Positions 7,471-15,509 of a stretch of 64,000 nt of DNA are shown here, piece after piece. The notes under the pieces were generated by a model. That model was not told the origin of the DNA, did not search any database, and saw nothing but the letters and a program-made list of their open reading frames with translations. A program made the position numbers and the translations under genes. The stretch's first letter is position 1. Each line of letters opens with the position of its first letter. This stretch comes from Duganella sp. Root1480D1 (GTDB lineage: Bacteria; Pseudomonadota; Gammaproteobacteria; Burkholderiales; Burkholderiaceae_D). The stretch is from contig NZ_LMFZ01000001.1 of the NCBI RefSeq assembly GCF_001427305.1, positions 63,261 through 127,260 on the forward strand, read 5' to 3'.

Positions 7471-7857
7471 ATGGGCGTTCAATTTTCACCGGTCGGCGGC
7501 GGCTTCAACTTTTCTTCGCAAGCAAGCGACCTTTTCAAGGAAAGCCTGAAATTCAAGTCCAGTGAGGACTTGATCAATATGCTGGGCAAGGACAACCTGA
7601 GTCCCGCAGCGCGGGATGCCATCAGCCACGAGCTGGAGTCGCGCTTCAAGGCCAATCAAGCGGAAAAAAGCGGCGGTGGCGGCGGAGGCGAGGACGAGGA
7701 CGACCTGCAAAGGCTGCTGAAGAAACTGCAGAACGGAACCATTTCGGCAGAAGAGATGAAAAAGCTGGCCGGCATGCTGGGCGTAAGCGTTTCCACGCTG
7801 GAGAAAATCAAAGACAAGGGGCACGAAGAAACGGGCGCTGATATTACCAGCGGTTGA
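7471..7857 (+). CDS. Harpin-like Gly-rich hydrophilic protein (128 aa), HrpL-controlled
   Basis: The ATG at 7471 is preceded by AAAGGAG (6 bases). The protein has no cysteine and no signal peptide. Its N-terminus is Phe/Ser/Gly-rich (FSPVGGGFNFSSQAS), the middle carries six consecutive glycines followed by EDEDD, and the C-terminal half is two helices around LQRLLKKLQNGTISAEEMKKLAGMLG. Gly-rich, acidic, cysteine-free secreted proteins under hrp boxes are called harpins and act at the host membrane or as translocon helpers. Harpin-like is a description of composition; no homologue is recognised. The gene runs towards the 40-aa peptide gene, with an inverted repeat between them. Confidence 0.6.
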   Translation: MGVQFSPVGGGFNFSSQASDLFKESLKFKSSEDLINMLGKDNLSPAARDAISHELESRFKANQAEKSGGGGGGEDEDDLQRLLKKLQNGTISAEEMKKLAGMLGVSVSTLEKIKDKGHEETGADITSG

Positions 7858-7872
7858 ACCGGCTTCACACTA

Positions 7873-7901
7873 CGCTTGCGGCCTTTTGCGGGCCGCAAGC
7901 G
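7873..7901. terminator. Inverted repeat between convergent hrp genes, probable bidirectional terminator
   Basis: A perfect 11-bp stem (CGCTTGCGGCC / GGCCGCAAGCG) with a 7-base loop lies between the stop at 7857 and the stop at 7908. There is no long T run on either side, so termination efficiency is uncertain. Confidence 0.6.
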
Positions 7902-7907
7902 CTTCAC

Positions 7908-8030
7908 TTAGATGATGTCGTCCGCAGGATTCGGCGCCTTCGATTCCGAACCACCACCGAGGACCTTGGCGGCTGTATTGAGAACTTCAGGCAGGACGGC
8001 ACGACCGATAGCGGCAAGTACTGGCAGCAT
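7908..8030 (-). CDS. 40-aa amphipathic peptide under its own hrp box
   Basis: A frame of 41 codons with a strong ribosome site (AAAGGAG, 6 bases before ATG). The peptide has a hydrophobic helical N-terminal half (MLPVLAAIGRAVLPEVLNTA), a GGG hinge and an acidic tail ending DDII. An hrp box (GGAACA-N16-CCACTCA) lies 51 bases upstream on the same strand. The helix could be membrane-active, and the peptide could be a secreted factor or a translocon accessory. No family recognised. Confidence 0.5.
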   Translation of the reverse strand: MLPVLAAIGRAVLPEVLNTAAKVLGGGSESKAPNPADDII

Positions 8031-8080
8031 TTCTGACTCCTTTCATGGTTGATATGGTGCGGGGCACCAGCGCCCCAAGC

Positions 8081-8109
8081 TGAGTGGCAGCAAAGGCCGC
8101 ATGTGTTCC
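8081..8109 (-). promoter_or_regulatory. hrp box of the 40-aa peptide gene
   Basis: Minus strand: GGAACA, 16 bases, CCACTCA. The last base of the -35 element deviates; the -10 element and spacing are exact. Confidence 0.6.
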
Positions 8110-8130
8110 ATCTCGGCGCAATTCCGGCGC

Positions 8131-8159
8131 GGAACCAGCGCCGCCAGTGCCGCCACCTA
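8131..8159 (+). promoter_or_regulatory. Perfect hrp box of the 2-oxoglutarate oxygenase-like gene
   Basis: Plus strand: GGAACC, 16 bases, CCACCTA, an exact consensus match 75 bases before the ATG at 8235. It is divergent from the hrp box at 8081-8109. Confidence 0.8.
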
Positions 8160-8234
8160 TCGGCAGGCCTGGTGCCGGGCGCATATGCGCGGCCCCTGTC
8201 AGCGCTTGCCGGCGTTCCCACTTGAGACAAGCTT

Positions 8235-9191
8235 ATGGACTTCGCAGAACAACAATCGCAGGCAGCTTTTCCCTCGCCGCTGGCGCATGCCGGCCAACTG
8301 GCCTTCTGGCTGGATTTGAATCCAGACCTGCCGATCAGCGCAACGCCCCTGTCCAAGCCGGCGCCAACCGCCCTGCCCGGACTGGGCGACGCGGCCCGCC
8401 ATGCGGCAGATGCCATCACGGAAGGCTATTTCCAGGCAGCGCCCATTATCCCGCGCAGCCATTCGGGAAAACTGGCGCAGGTGATCGGAGGATTGGTCCA
8501 GCGCGGCATACCGCCGGTTTTCTGCATGGTCTACGACGCCTTCTGGCAGATGTTCGCACCGCTCGATCCGGTCCTGCGCCAATTGCTCGGCGAGCGTTAC
8601 CAGATGATGCCCACCGATATCTGGGCCTGGCACGTGGCGCCGCAGGAAGATGCCACTGGCTGGGGGCCGCACCGCGACCTGCATCACCCGCAAGCGGTCG
8701 GCTCCGATGGCCGGCCCCGGATAATCAATATCTGGCTGCCGCTGACCGACGTCAGCCCGCTCAACGCCTGCATGTACGTGCTGCCTCAAAACCTCGATCG
8801 AAGCCTGGGCCCGGGGGGCGATCAGATAGAACTCGAACTAAGCGACTGGCAGAACGTCCGCGCACTCCCCGTTCCCGCCGGTGCACCCCTGGGATGGAAC
8901 ACGCACGTACTGCACTGGGGGGGCCGCAGCAGCACGCGTGCCAGGCAGCCGCGCATCAGCGTCGGCATCTATTTCCACAACCGCGATTGCGACCTGCACG
9001 AAGTCAATCCCGATACCGCCCGCACCGGCTTTTCTTCGCTTGACTTCGGCCCTGGCCTGCAACTGCCCTTCGAAGCCCGGCTGCAGGCGATTGCCGGCGC
9101 GATCTACATGTACAACCGCCGCATTCCCGGCGATTTCCCTGACACCTGGGAACACATCTTCCAGTTTGCACGCCAATACCGGCGCAACTGA
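8235..9191 (+). CDS. Phytanoyl-CoA dioxygenase-like Fe(II)/2-oxoglutarate oxygenase under HrpL control
   Basis: The 318-aa product carries the PhyH-type metal site: HRD at about residues 146-148 (GPHRDLHHP), a distal His in NTHVLHWGG (about 224-227) and an Arg in RQPRISVGIYF (about 240) placed to bind 2-oxoglutarate. The block RIINIWLPLTDVSPLNACMYVLP is typical of the family. There is no signal peptide. Such enzymes hydroxylate small molecules or, rarely, proteins; the substrate is unknown. A perfect hrp box 75 bases upstream makes it part of the T3SS regulon, either as a metabolic gene co-expressed in the host or as an unusual effector. It ends 4 bases from the convergent binding-protein gene. 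Confidence 0.75.
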   Translation: MDFAEQQSQAAFPSPLAHAGQLAFWLDLNPDLPISATPLSKPAPTALPGLGDAARHAADAITEGYFQAAPIIPRSHSGKLAQVIGGLVQRGIPPVFCMVYDAFWQMFAPLDPVLRQLLGERYQMMPTDIWAWHVAPQEDATGWGPHRDLHHPQAVGSDGRPRIINIWLPLTDVSPLNACMYVLPQNLDRSLGPGGDQIELELSDWQNVRALPVPAGAPLGWNTHVLHWGGRSSTRARQPRISVGIYFHNRDCDLHEVNPDTARTGFSSLDFGPGLQLPFEARLQAIAGAIYMYNRRIPGDFPDTWEHIFQFARQYRRN

Positions 9192-9195
9192 GGCC

Positions 9196-9987
9196 TCAGC
9201 GCCGGTATTTTTTCAGGAGCGCGTTAAGCCGTGCGCGCCCGTGAATGCCATACCAGTTCCAGATCGCTTCCGAAGTTTCGCGATTCTGTTCGTAATAACC
9301 CCGGTTCAGCGCAAGCCAGGAATTGATGACGAGCAGCGGCTTGCGCAGGCGGACGAACTCCTTGCCGTAGCGCGCCGCAACCGGTGCGTCCATGTCATCC
9401 GGCGACGACAAGGCAATGGCAAAGCCGTCGATGCGGCCCAGCTTGAGCTTTTCGAAATTGAGGTCGGGATTGGTGGCGCCCGCGTCGACATCCACTCCCG
9501 CGCCTTGCAGGTACTTGATGTGGGGCGCTCCTTGCGAAACGCCGACGACGCGGCCGTGCATGGTGGCCGACGGCTCGGCGTCAAGCGGCAGGAAGTCGCG
9601 TGCCCGCACGAAGACCACCACATAGAGCGGCATGGCGCGGGCCGCATCAAGCTTGCCCTGCCTGTCGCGCGGATAGACTACGTTGGGCAGCTCCCCTACC
9701 ACTTGCGGGTCGAACAGGGACATGGCATCGATGGTCCCCTCGTCCAGGCTTTTGTGCAGCCGCGCCGGCGGCATGCGCACCATCTGTACCGGGCAGCGGG
9801 CACTGGCAGCCCCCTCGCGCGCAAGTTCAGCCAGGGCGCCGGGCGGTTCGGGGGCGTCCGGTCCCGCGCCCAAGTAGTAAGGAGGCACCGCCTTGTCCGT
9901 ATAGCCGTAGCGCAGTGCTGGACAGGCCGCCATCGCATGCCCTGCCAGCAACAGGCTTATCGAAATGGAGAGGGGCAGGACACGCAT
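9196..9987 (-). CDS. Periplasmic solute-binding protein (amino-acid ABC-type, family 3-like)
   Basis: A 263-aa protein with a typical Sec signal peptide (LPLSISISLLLAGHAMA, cleavage before ACPALRYG). The body resembles the family 3 solute-binding fold: LRYGYTDKAVPPYYLG near the N-terminus, MPLYVVVFVRA in the middle, and IDGFAIALSS. No ABC permease or ATPase genes are nearby, so it is an orphan; many such orphans in this bacterial family have unknown ligands or act in sensing. The ATG at 9987 is preferred because it gives a clean signal peptide; an in-frame GTG at 10014 is also possible. Confidence 0.7.
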   Translation of the reverse strand: MRVLPLSISISLLLAGHAMAACPALRYGYTDKAVPPYYLGAGPDAPEPPGALAELAREGAASARCPVQMVRMPPARLHKSLDEGTIDAMSLFDPQVVGELPNVVYPRDRQGKLDAARAMPLYVVVFVRARDFLPLDAEPSATMHGRVVGVSQGAPHIKYLQGAGVDVDAGATNPDLNFEKLKLGRIDGFAIALSSPDDMDAPVAARYGKEFVRLRKPLLVINSWLALNRGYYEQNRETSEAIWNWYGIHGRARLNALLKKYRR

Positions 9988-10047
9988 CAAGCTGGCAGAA
10001 AAAATTTGGGACACTGCCAGTATAGTGCAGTCATGCGCAAGTTGGGG

Positions 10048-11952
10048 CTAAGGCTTCGAGTTGTTCTCCGGCGAGTAATGGCTATGCTGCCCGAAATGGC
10101 TGAGGGTTTTATCCCAGGCCGTGTCGGCGGCAGAACGCAATTGGTCACGGCCCTTGGCCTTGGGGAACGATTCGATGAAGCTGTCATAGTCGGCAACGAA
10201 ATTGCGGGGATCACCGCCCGGCATACCCATCCCCAGGTCAAGGCTGCGGTCAAGCTGTTTGCCGACCCACAGGGCCTCGTGCATTGAGTGGCCGCCGTCA
10301 TGCGTCAGGAACATCATGGTGCCCAACAAGGCATCCTTCGGATCGACCTTCCCGCCCTGGTCCAGGATATCGCCCACCATATGCATCACGATATTGGTCG
10401 AACCGGAAACGCCGCTGACAAAGGACACCCCATGCTCGAGCGCCTTGCGCTGTTCCGGGCTTGGCTGCGCCAGGTTGGGACGGTTGCGGTCTCCCGGATG
10501 CATGGCCGGTTCCCTGTCGCGGACAATTTCTGGCTGATGGTGCATGGTGATTCCGGATTTCGGCGCTATGCGATTGTAATTGGGCGCAGTCTCGGTCAGC
10601 CGCGCCGCCGCGTGGCCCACGACATTGGCGTAATTCTGGTTTGCCCTCCCCATCCACGGCGCGCCGCCATGCGCCTGCATGCAAAGCGACATCTTGACGG
10701 TCAGGTATGGAATCGCGATGCAGTCGAAGCCATTGGACACGGGGGTACGCATCAGTTGTTTCAATGCACCCAGCGCCTGCTCCGGCCGCGCCTTGAAAAA
10801 TGCCTCCAGCGCGGGGGACCCGGACTGCCAGCCACGGCGCTCATGCCGCATCATGCCTTGGACCTGCAGGGCCACCTCCTGCTGCGCTTGCGGTGGCAAT
10901 GTCTTCAACATCCAATCCAGGTGCAAGGCCAACGCCCCCATGCCTTGCTTGACGTTCGCCGGCGGGTCGCGAACCAATTCCTTGATCAGCACCGATTCCA
11001 TTGCGCGTCCGTAGATATTGTCGTGCAGCCGCGTCTCGTAACCGTCGGCAGACGCTGGAATGTCGTGGCGCAGGCGCTTCGCCAATTTGCCAAGGCCTTC
11101 CAATCCCTGGTCCCGGCAATCTGCTTCCACCTGGCGCAGCCACGCCCTGGTTTCGTCTGGCGCCAGCTTGTGCTGCATCACGCGGTCCATCGTTTCATAG
11201 CCCAGCTCCTTCAGGAACTTCCGGTCTGCCGGATGGGCACTTTGCTGCATATCCCGTATCGCGTAGCCAAGATGGGTCATGCATTCCATCGGCATCCGCT
11301 TGGCCTCGCGCGGCGCGCGGGACGGTCCAATGGCCGCGGCTTCCTGGGCATGCACCATTTCGCCGACTTTTTTGGTGATGTCGCCCAGTACACCCGCCGT
11401 CATACGGTTGCGCGAATCACCAAGCCAGTCGCAGGCACTCTGGATAAATTGACCTGCGGGCGTTCCCTGCAAGTTGTATTGCTGCGTGGTGTTATGCAGC
11501 ATATTCACAGCTGCCTGCTTGCCCATCATCTCCGCATATTGGGCTTGCGACGGGGACAACGCGCCGTGATCAAGCGTCAGCTTGATTTTTGGCTCGGGCG
11601 ATCCACCGGCATTGCGCAGCCGGGGATCGTGGGAGCGCGACTCATGCCCCAGCACCAGGACATTGGCAACGTGCTCAAGATTTGGCTTGGTATCCCACTT
11701 CACCATGTCCAGGATGGTCGTATGGCGGTCCACGGATTGTGAAGGCGGCGCCTCCGTTGGCGAAGGCGTGCCACGCCATTGCGACTGCAGCGGATGCATC
11801 GTGCCCGGCCGCGGCGCCGGCATACGCGAGGGCGTTCCGGGACCGCCCGGCATTGGCTGGCGTGAGGGCGGCGGAGCCAACTGCGTTCCGGCCGGAGTTG
11901 TCGGCAAAGCTGGCAAGGCTGGCAAGGAACTGTAATTGGCTCGGTTGAGCAT
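10048..11952 (-). CDS. Candidate type III effector, 634 aa, Pro-rich N-terminus
   Basis: The start at 11952 has GGAGAG 4-5 bases upstream and lies 44 bases after a perfect hrp box; an ATG at 11967 is in frame but has no ribosome site. The first 90 residues are rich in Pro, Ser, Thr and Gln, which suits a T3SS export signal and disordered linker. The rest looks globular and mainly helical without membrane spans. A His-rich stretch near the C-terminus (LTHDGGHSMHEALWVGKQ) could be a metal-binding or catalytic site, and a Cys lies in NGFDCIAIPYLTV. I do not recognise the family. The effector call rests on promoter, composition and location. Confidence 0.6.
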   Translation of the reverse strand: MLNRANYSSLPALPALPTTPAGTQLAPPPSRQPMPGGPGTPSRMPAPRPGTMHPLQSQWRGTPSPTEAPPSQSVDRHTTILDMVKWDTKPNLEHVANVLVLGHESRSHDPRLRNAGGSPEPKIKLTLDHGALSPSQAQYAEMMGKQAAVNMLHNTTQQYNLQGTPAGQFIQSACDWLGDSRNRMTAGVLGDITKKVGEMVHAQEAAAIGPSRAPREAKRMPMECMTHLGYAIRDMQQSAHPADRKFLKELGYETMDRVMQHKLAPDETRAWLRQVEADCRDQGLEGLGKLAKRLRHDIPASADGYETRLHDNIYGRAMESVLIKELVRDPPANVKQGMGALALHLDWMLKTLPPQAQQEVALQVQGMMRHERRGWQSGSPALEAFFKARPEQALGALKQLMRTPVSNGFDCIAIPYLTVKMSLCMQAHGGAPWMGRANQNYANVVGHAAARLTETAPNYNRIAPKSGITMHHQPEIVRDREPAMHPGDRNRPNLAQPSPEQRKALEHGVSFVSGVSGSTNIVMHMVGDILDQGGKVDPKDALLGTMMFLTHDGGHSMHEALWVGKQLDRSLDLGMGMPGGDPRNFVADYDSFIESFPKAKGRDQLRSAADTAWDKTLSHFGQHSHYSPENNSKP

Positions 11953-11991
11953 ATTCTCTCCATACACGCTGGTCGGTCACCATTGCGGACC

Positions 11992-12738
11992 TCACTTTGT
12001 GGTACGAGCCAGCGCCTTGGTTCCCGTTGCACGCAGGGATGCAATGTGGCTTCTCACTTCACTGGCCTGGAGCGGACCGCCATGCCCCATGAAGAACCGC
12101 AGCGATCCAGCATCAAGCAGGTTTTCCAGTTGTTCTGCCACTGCATGGGGATCGTCCTCGAACGGCGGCCGCTTCGGCAGGCCGGTCATGGCAATGCCGC
12201 CCAGGAGGATGCCCGAAGAGATCAGGTCTCCAACCATGGCATCTCCGCCGCTCAATTGCACTGAGATCGACCCGCAGGTATGGCCCGGTGTATGTCGCAC
12301 GACGCCGTCAATGCCAAACTGGCTCAAAGAAAGAACGTCGCTGTCGTTCAACAGCAGGTCGGGCGTGAACGGGACATACGGGCGGCGGATCATGCCTGTG
12401 CGAAGAAAAGCCCGCCCAAACCAGCCAGTGGCGCAAAAAGTCATTTGCCGCTTCTGCTGGTAATAATCCAGGTCGCCCGCGTGCGCCACTATTGGCGCGC
12501 CGCTCAGTTCACGCAAATGGGCGGCACTTCCGGCATGATCGATATGCGCATGCGTCACGACAATCAGCTTGATGTCGGATAACCGCAGCCCATGTTGCTG
12601 AAGTGCTCGCTCCACTTTCGAGCCACTGCCTGGCAGGCCGGTGTCGACCAATACGCTGCCATTGGCGCCAGCAACGATATGGCAGTTCACCATGCCCAGC
12701 GGCGCGATGCTGACGCGAATGATTTCGTGCTTTCCCAT
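11992..12738 (-). CDS. MBL-fold metallohydrolase
   Basis: A 248-aa protein with the metallo-beta-lactamase signature HAHIDHAG (about residues 67-74), the preceding strand VLVDTGLPGSG, and the later ligands in RHTPGHTCGS and FMGHGG. These bind two metal ions and hydrolyse an ester, thioester or lactone; the exact substrate is not indicated. The start at 12738 follows GGGGAG; the longer frame upstream lacks support. The gene is divergent from the GlxA-type regulator, which may control it. Its 3' end carries the hrp box of the next gene. Confidence 0.8.
   Translation of the reverse strand: MGKHEIIRVSIAPLGMVNCHIVAGANGSVLVDTGLPGSGSKVERALQQHGLRLSDIKLIVVTHAHIDHAGSAAHLRELSGAPIVAHAGDLDYYQQKRQMTFCATGWFGRAFLRTGMIRRPYVPFTPDLLLNDSDVLSLSQFGIDGVVRHTPGHTCGSISVQLSGGDAMVGDLISSGILLGGIAMTGLPKRPPFEDDPHAVAEQLENLLDAGSLRFFMGHGGPLQASEVRSHIASLRATGTKALARTTK
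11996..12024 (-). promoter_or_regulatory. Perfect hrp box of the 634-aa candidate effector
   Basis: Minus strand: GGAACC, 16 bases, CCACAAA. The site lies inside the last codons of the upstream MBL-fold hydrolase gene. Confidence 0.8.
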
Positions 12739-12840
12739 TCCCTGGACTCCCCGCAAAAAAGATGCGCATATTGTCGCCCGCTGCAGCAATCCGTTAGCAT
12801 GGCGATATTCGCAAGTTTTTAGCTGATATGGTCAACCGGT

Positions 12841-13797
12841 ATGAAACATTTCCGCATCGCCCTGCTCGCGTATCCCGGATGCATGGGCCTCCAACTCTTC
12901 GGCGTGGCCGACATCCTTGCCATTGGGGCGGATTTGGCCCGCGCGCCAATCCCGGTGGAGGTGCAATGGATTTCACTGCACGGCCGGCGAGTCCTGCTGT
13001 CAGGCGGAACGGCGCTGGAAGCGGTTAAACCAACAGGGAAATACGATGTTTTGATCGTTCCCGGTTTTGGCCTCAGCCGACCGGTGGACTGGCAGTTGAA
13101 GCTCGGTTCCCGCGCCAAGGAAATTGAATTCATCCGGCATGCGTTTGCCAAAGGCACGCGCGTCGCTTCAGCATGCGTGGGCGCATTCCTGCTGGCCGAA
13201 GCGGGCTTGCTGGATGGCCGCAAAGCCGTCACCTCGTGGCTGTTCGCCGGGGAACTGGCGCGGCGCTATCCAGCGATCGTTGTCCAGCCGGAGGCGCTTC
13301 TGGTGGAAGACAGCGCGGTGATAACAACCGGCGCCGTGAGCGCGGCCAATGACCTCGCGATCTTTCTCGTCAAGCGACTGTACGGCACGGAGGCGGCCCT
13401 TGCGACTGCGCGTGTCACATTGCTGCCAGAGCAGCGCAATAGTCAGGCGCCCTATGTCGACACGAACGTGGCAGCGCAGTCTCTAGCGGGCTTTTCCCAA
13501 GGCTTGATTGAATGGTTCAACCAGCGTCTCTCGGTCCCCTACTCGCTGGAAACAGTGGCCGCGGCCTTTCACACCAGCCCAAGCACTTTGATGCGCCGGG
13601 TGCGCAAGGAAACCGGCCAGACCCCGCTGGCACTGCTGCATGGCGCACGCGTGGAGAAAGCGCGGCAGCTATTGCGGAACACCACCTGGAACATGCCCCG
13701 CATCGCCGAGGCAGTGGGGTATGCCGACGCCAGCAGCTTGTCGCGCCTGTTCACCCGGCTGACCGGGCAAACGCCTATGCGCTATCGGCGCCCGTGA
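12841..13797 (+). CDS. GlxA-family AraC-type transcriptional regulator
   Basis: The 318-aa product joins an N-terminal DJ-1/PfpI-like domain (IALLAYPGCMGLQLFG; nucleophile-elbow region ASACVGAFLLAEAG around residue 118) to a C-terminal AraC/XylS double helix-turn-helix (about residues 215-318, with MPRIAEAVGYADASSLSRLF). Regulators of this type usually activate neighbouring metabolic genes; the divergent MBL hydrolase is the obvious candidate. Confidence 0.85.
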   Translation: MKHFRIALLAYPGCMGLQLFGVADILAIGADLARAPIPVEVQWISLHGRRVLLSGGTALEAVKPTGKYDVLIVPGFGLSRPVDWQLKLGSRAKEIEFIRHAFAKGTRVASACVGAFLLAEAGLLDGRKAVTSWLFAGELARRYPAIVVQPEALLVEDSAVITTGAVSAANDLAIFLVKRLYGTEAALATARVTLLPEQRNSQAPYVDTNVAAQSLAGFSQGLIEWFNQRLSVPYSLETVAAAFHTSPSTLMRRVRKETGQTPLALLHGARVEKARQLLRNTTWNMPRIAEAVGYADASSLSRLFTRLTGQTPMRYRRP

Positions 13798-13813
13798 AGC
13801 GCCGGCTTCCCCA

Positions 13814-14419
13814 TCACGGGCGCTTGAATTCAGAGCGCGCAGATTCGGCGCGTTCCCGTATCACGCAACCATGCGAGTGATCATTGACCAGGCCCATGGC
13901 CTGCATGAATGCATACACGGTCGTCGGCCCGACAAACTTCCAGCCCAGTTTTTTCAGCGCTTTGGACAAAGCAATCGCTTCAGCGGAAGTCGAAACGGTC
14001 TGCGGTGCAGCCATCGATTCCGGCGCCTGTTCGAATTTCCAGACGAAGCGCGCCAATGATCCCTCGCTCTCGACCAGCTCCTGGGCGCGCTTGGCGTTGT
14101 TGATAACCGCTTCGATCTTGCCACGATGGCGGACAATGCCCTCGTCCTGCAGCAGGCGTTCAACGTCGCGTTCCGAGAAGCGGGCAACGCGCTCAATATC
14201 GAAATTGTGGAAAGCACGCCGAAAGTTATCGCGTTTTGCCAGAATCGTTCGCCAGCTCAATCCGGACTGGAATCCCTCCAGGCAGATCTTCTCAAAAAGC
14301 CGCCTGTCGTCGACTACCGGAAAACCCCATTCCGAGTCGTGATAATGCAGGAATTCCGGAGCAGCGCCGCACCACCGGCATCGCGCTGCGCCATCCGGCC
14401 CTGCGAAAAGTTCGCTCAC
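13814..14419 (-). CDS. tag: DNA-3-methyladenine glycosylase I
   Basis: A 201-aa protein matching Tag throughout: RCRWCG and YHDSEWGFP at the N-terminus, LFEKICLEGFQSGLSW, and GLVNDHSHGC at the end. The N-terminal Cys/His and C-terminal His/Cys residues form the zinc site. It removes 3-methyladenine from alkylated DNA in base-excision repair. The start is a GTG behind GGGAGGAG. The gene is convergent with the GlxA-type regulator gene, with 16 bases between them. Confidence 0.93.
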   Translation of the reverse strand: MSELFAGPDGAARCRWCGAAPEFLHYHDSEWGFPVVDDRRLFEKICLEGFQSGLSWRTILAKRDNFRRAFHNFDIERVARFSERDVERLLQDEGIVRHRGKIEAVINNAKRAQELVESEGSLARFVWKFEQAPESMAAPQTVSTSAEAIALSKALKKLGWKFVGPTTVYAFMQAMGLVNDHSHGCVIRERAESARSEFKRP

Positions 14420-14570
14420 CTTGCTCCTCCCTTGAAGTTACCCAATAGGACAATCGTCCTACGCAAATATTAAAGTGCGTGCGCCGGGCTTGTCAAGAGA
14501 ACATCCGCCGGCCTTTCCTGCTTGCTGGCGGCAGGCGTATGATCAGGCCAATCAATTACAGGACTATTGA

Positions 14571-15464
14571 ATGGCCAGGGACAATATCAACGACATCCTT
14601 GTGTTCTTAGCCGTCGCGCGAGAACGCAGCTTCACCCGTGCCGCCGCCAAGCTTGGCATGACCCAGTCGGCGCTCAGCCACATCATCCGTTCCCTGGAAA
14701 GCCGGCTCGGCGTGCGCCTGCTGACGCGCACCACGCGCAGTGTTTCTCCGACAGAGGCTGGCGAACGGCTGCTGCAAAACGTGGCGCCCCGCCTGGAGGA
14801 AATCGAAGCGGAGATCACCGCCATCAGCGACCTTGGCGACAAGCCATCGGGCACCGTGCGCATCACCGCTATCGACTATACAGTCGATACGGTGCTGTGG
14901 CCGCGCATCGCGCCACTATTGCTGCAGTATCCGAACCTGCACGTCGAAATGAATTCGGAATACCGCCTGATCGACATCGCCGCTGAGCGCTACGATATCG
15001 GCGTGCGCCATGGTGACCAGGTGGAAAAGGATATGGTGGCAGTGCGCCTGACGGCAGATGTGCCGATGCTGATCGTTGGCTCGCCAGCTTATTTCAAGCG
15101 GCACGCGGCCCCAAGCTCGCTGCAGGAACTGATGCGCCACAACTGCATCTGCCTGCGCCTGCCCAGCAGCGGCGGGATCTATGCCTGGGAACTGCTGGAC
15201 CAGGGCCGCCCGATCGAAGCGCGCCTGCGTGGCCAGGCCTTGTTCACCAGTGTTTATCCAATGCTGGATGCCGCATTGGCCGGCTGCGGCCTCGCTTTCC
15301 TCCCGGAGAGCATGGTGAAGGAACACCTGGACGCAGGCCGCCTCGTCAGCGTGATGCAGGACTGGTGTCCATCCTTCCAGGGCCTGCATGCGTTCTACCC
15401 TAGCCGGCGCAATTCCTCACGTGCCCTGGCGCTGGTGATCGAAGCGATCAGGTTCAAGGATTAA
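14571..15464 (+). CDS. LysR-family transcriptional regulator
   Basis: The 297-aa product has the N-terminal winged HTH (VFLAVARERSFTRAAAKLGMTQSALSHIIRSLE) and a C-terminal LysR substrate-binding domain ending with LVIEAIRF. It resembles the group that represses or activates an adjacent oxidoreductase, and the alcohol dehydrogenase gene downstream is convergent with it. The inducer is unknown. Confidence 0.9.
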   Translation: MARDNINDILVFLAVARERSFTRAAAKLGMTQSALSHIIRSLESRLGVRLLTRTTRSVSPTEAGERLLQNVAPRLEEIEAEITAISDLGDKPSGTVRITAIDYTVDTVLWPRIAPLLLQYPNLHVEMNSEYRLIDIAAERYDIGVRHGDQVEKDMVAVRLTADVPMLIVGSPAYFKRHAAPSSLQELMRHNCICLRLPSSGGIYAWELLDQGRPIEARLRGQALFTSVYPMLDAALAGCGLAFLPESMVKEHLDAGRLVSVMQDWCPSFQGLHAFYPSRRNSSRALALVIEAIRFKD

Positions 15465-15509
15465 GGCTGGCGCGCGCCGCCAGCCAGCTGACGGCATGAA
15501 CTCGGAAGT

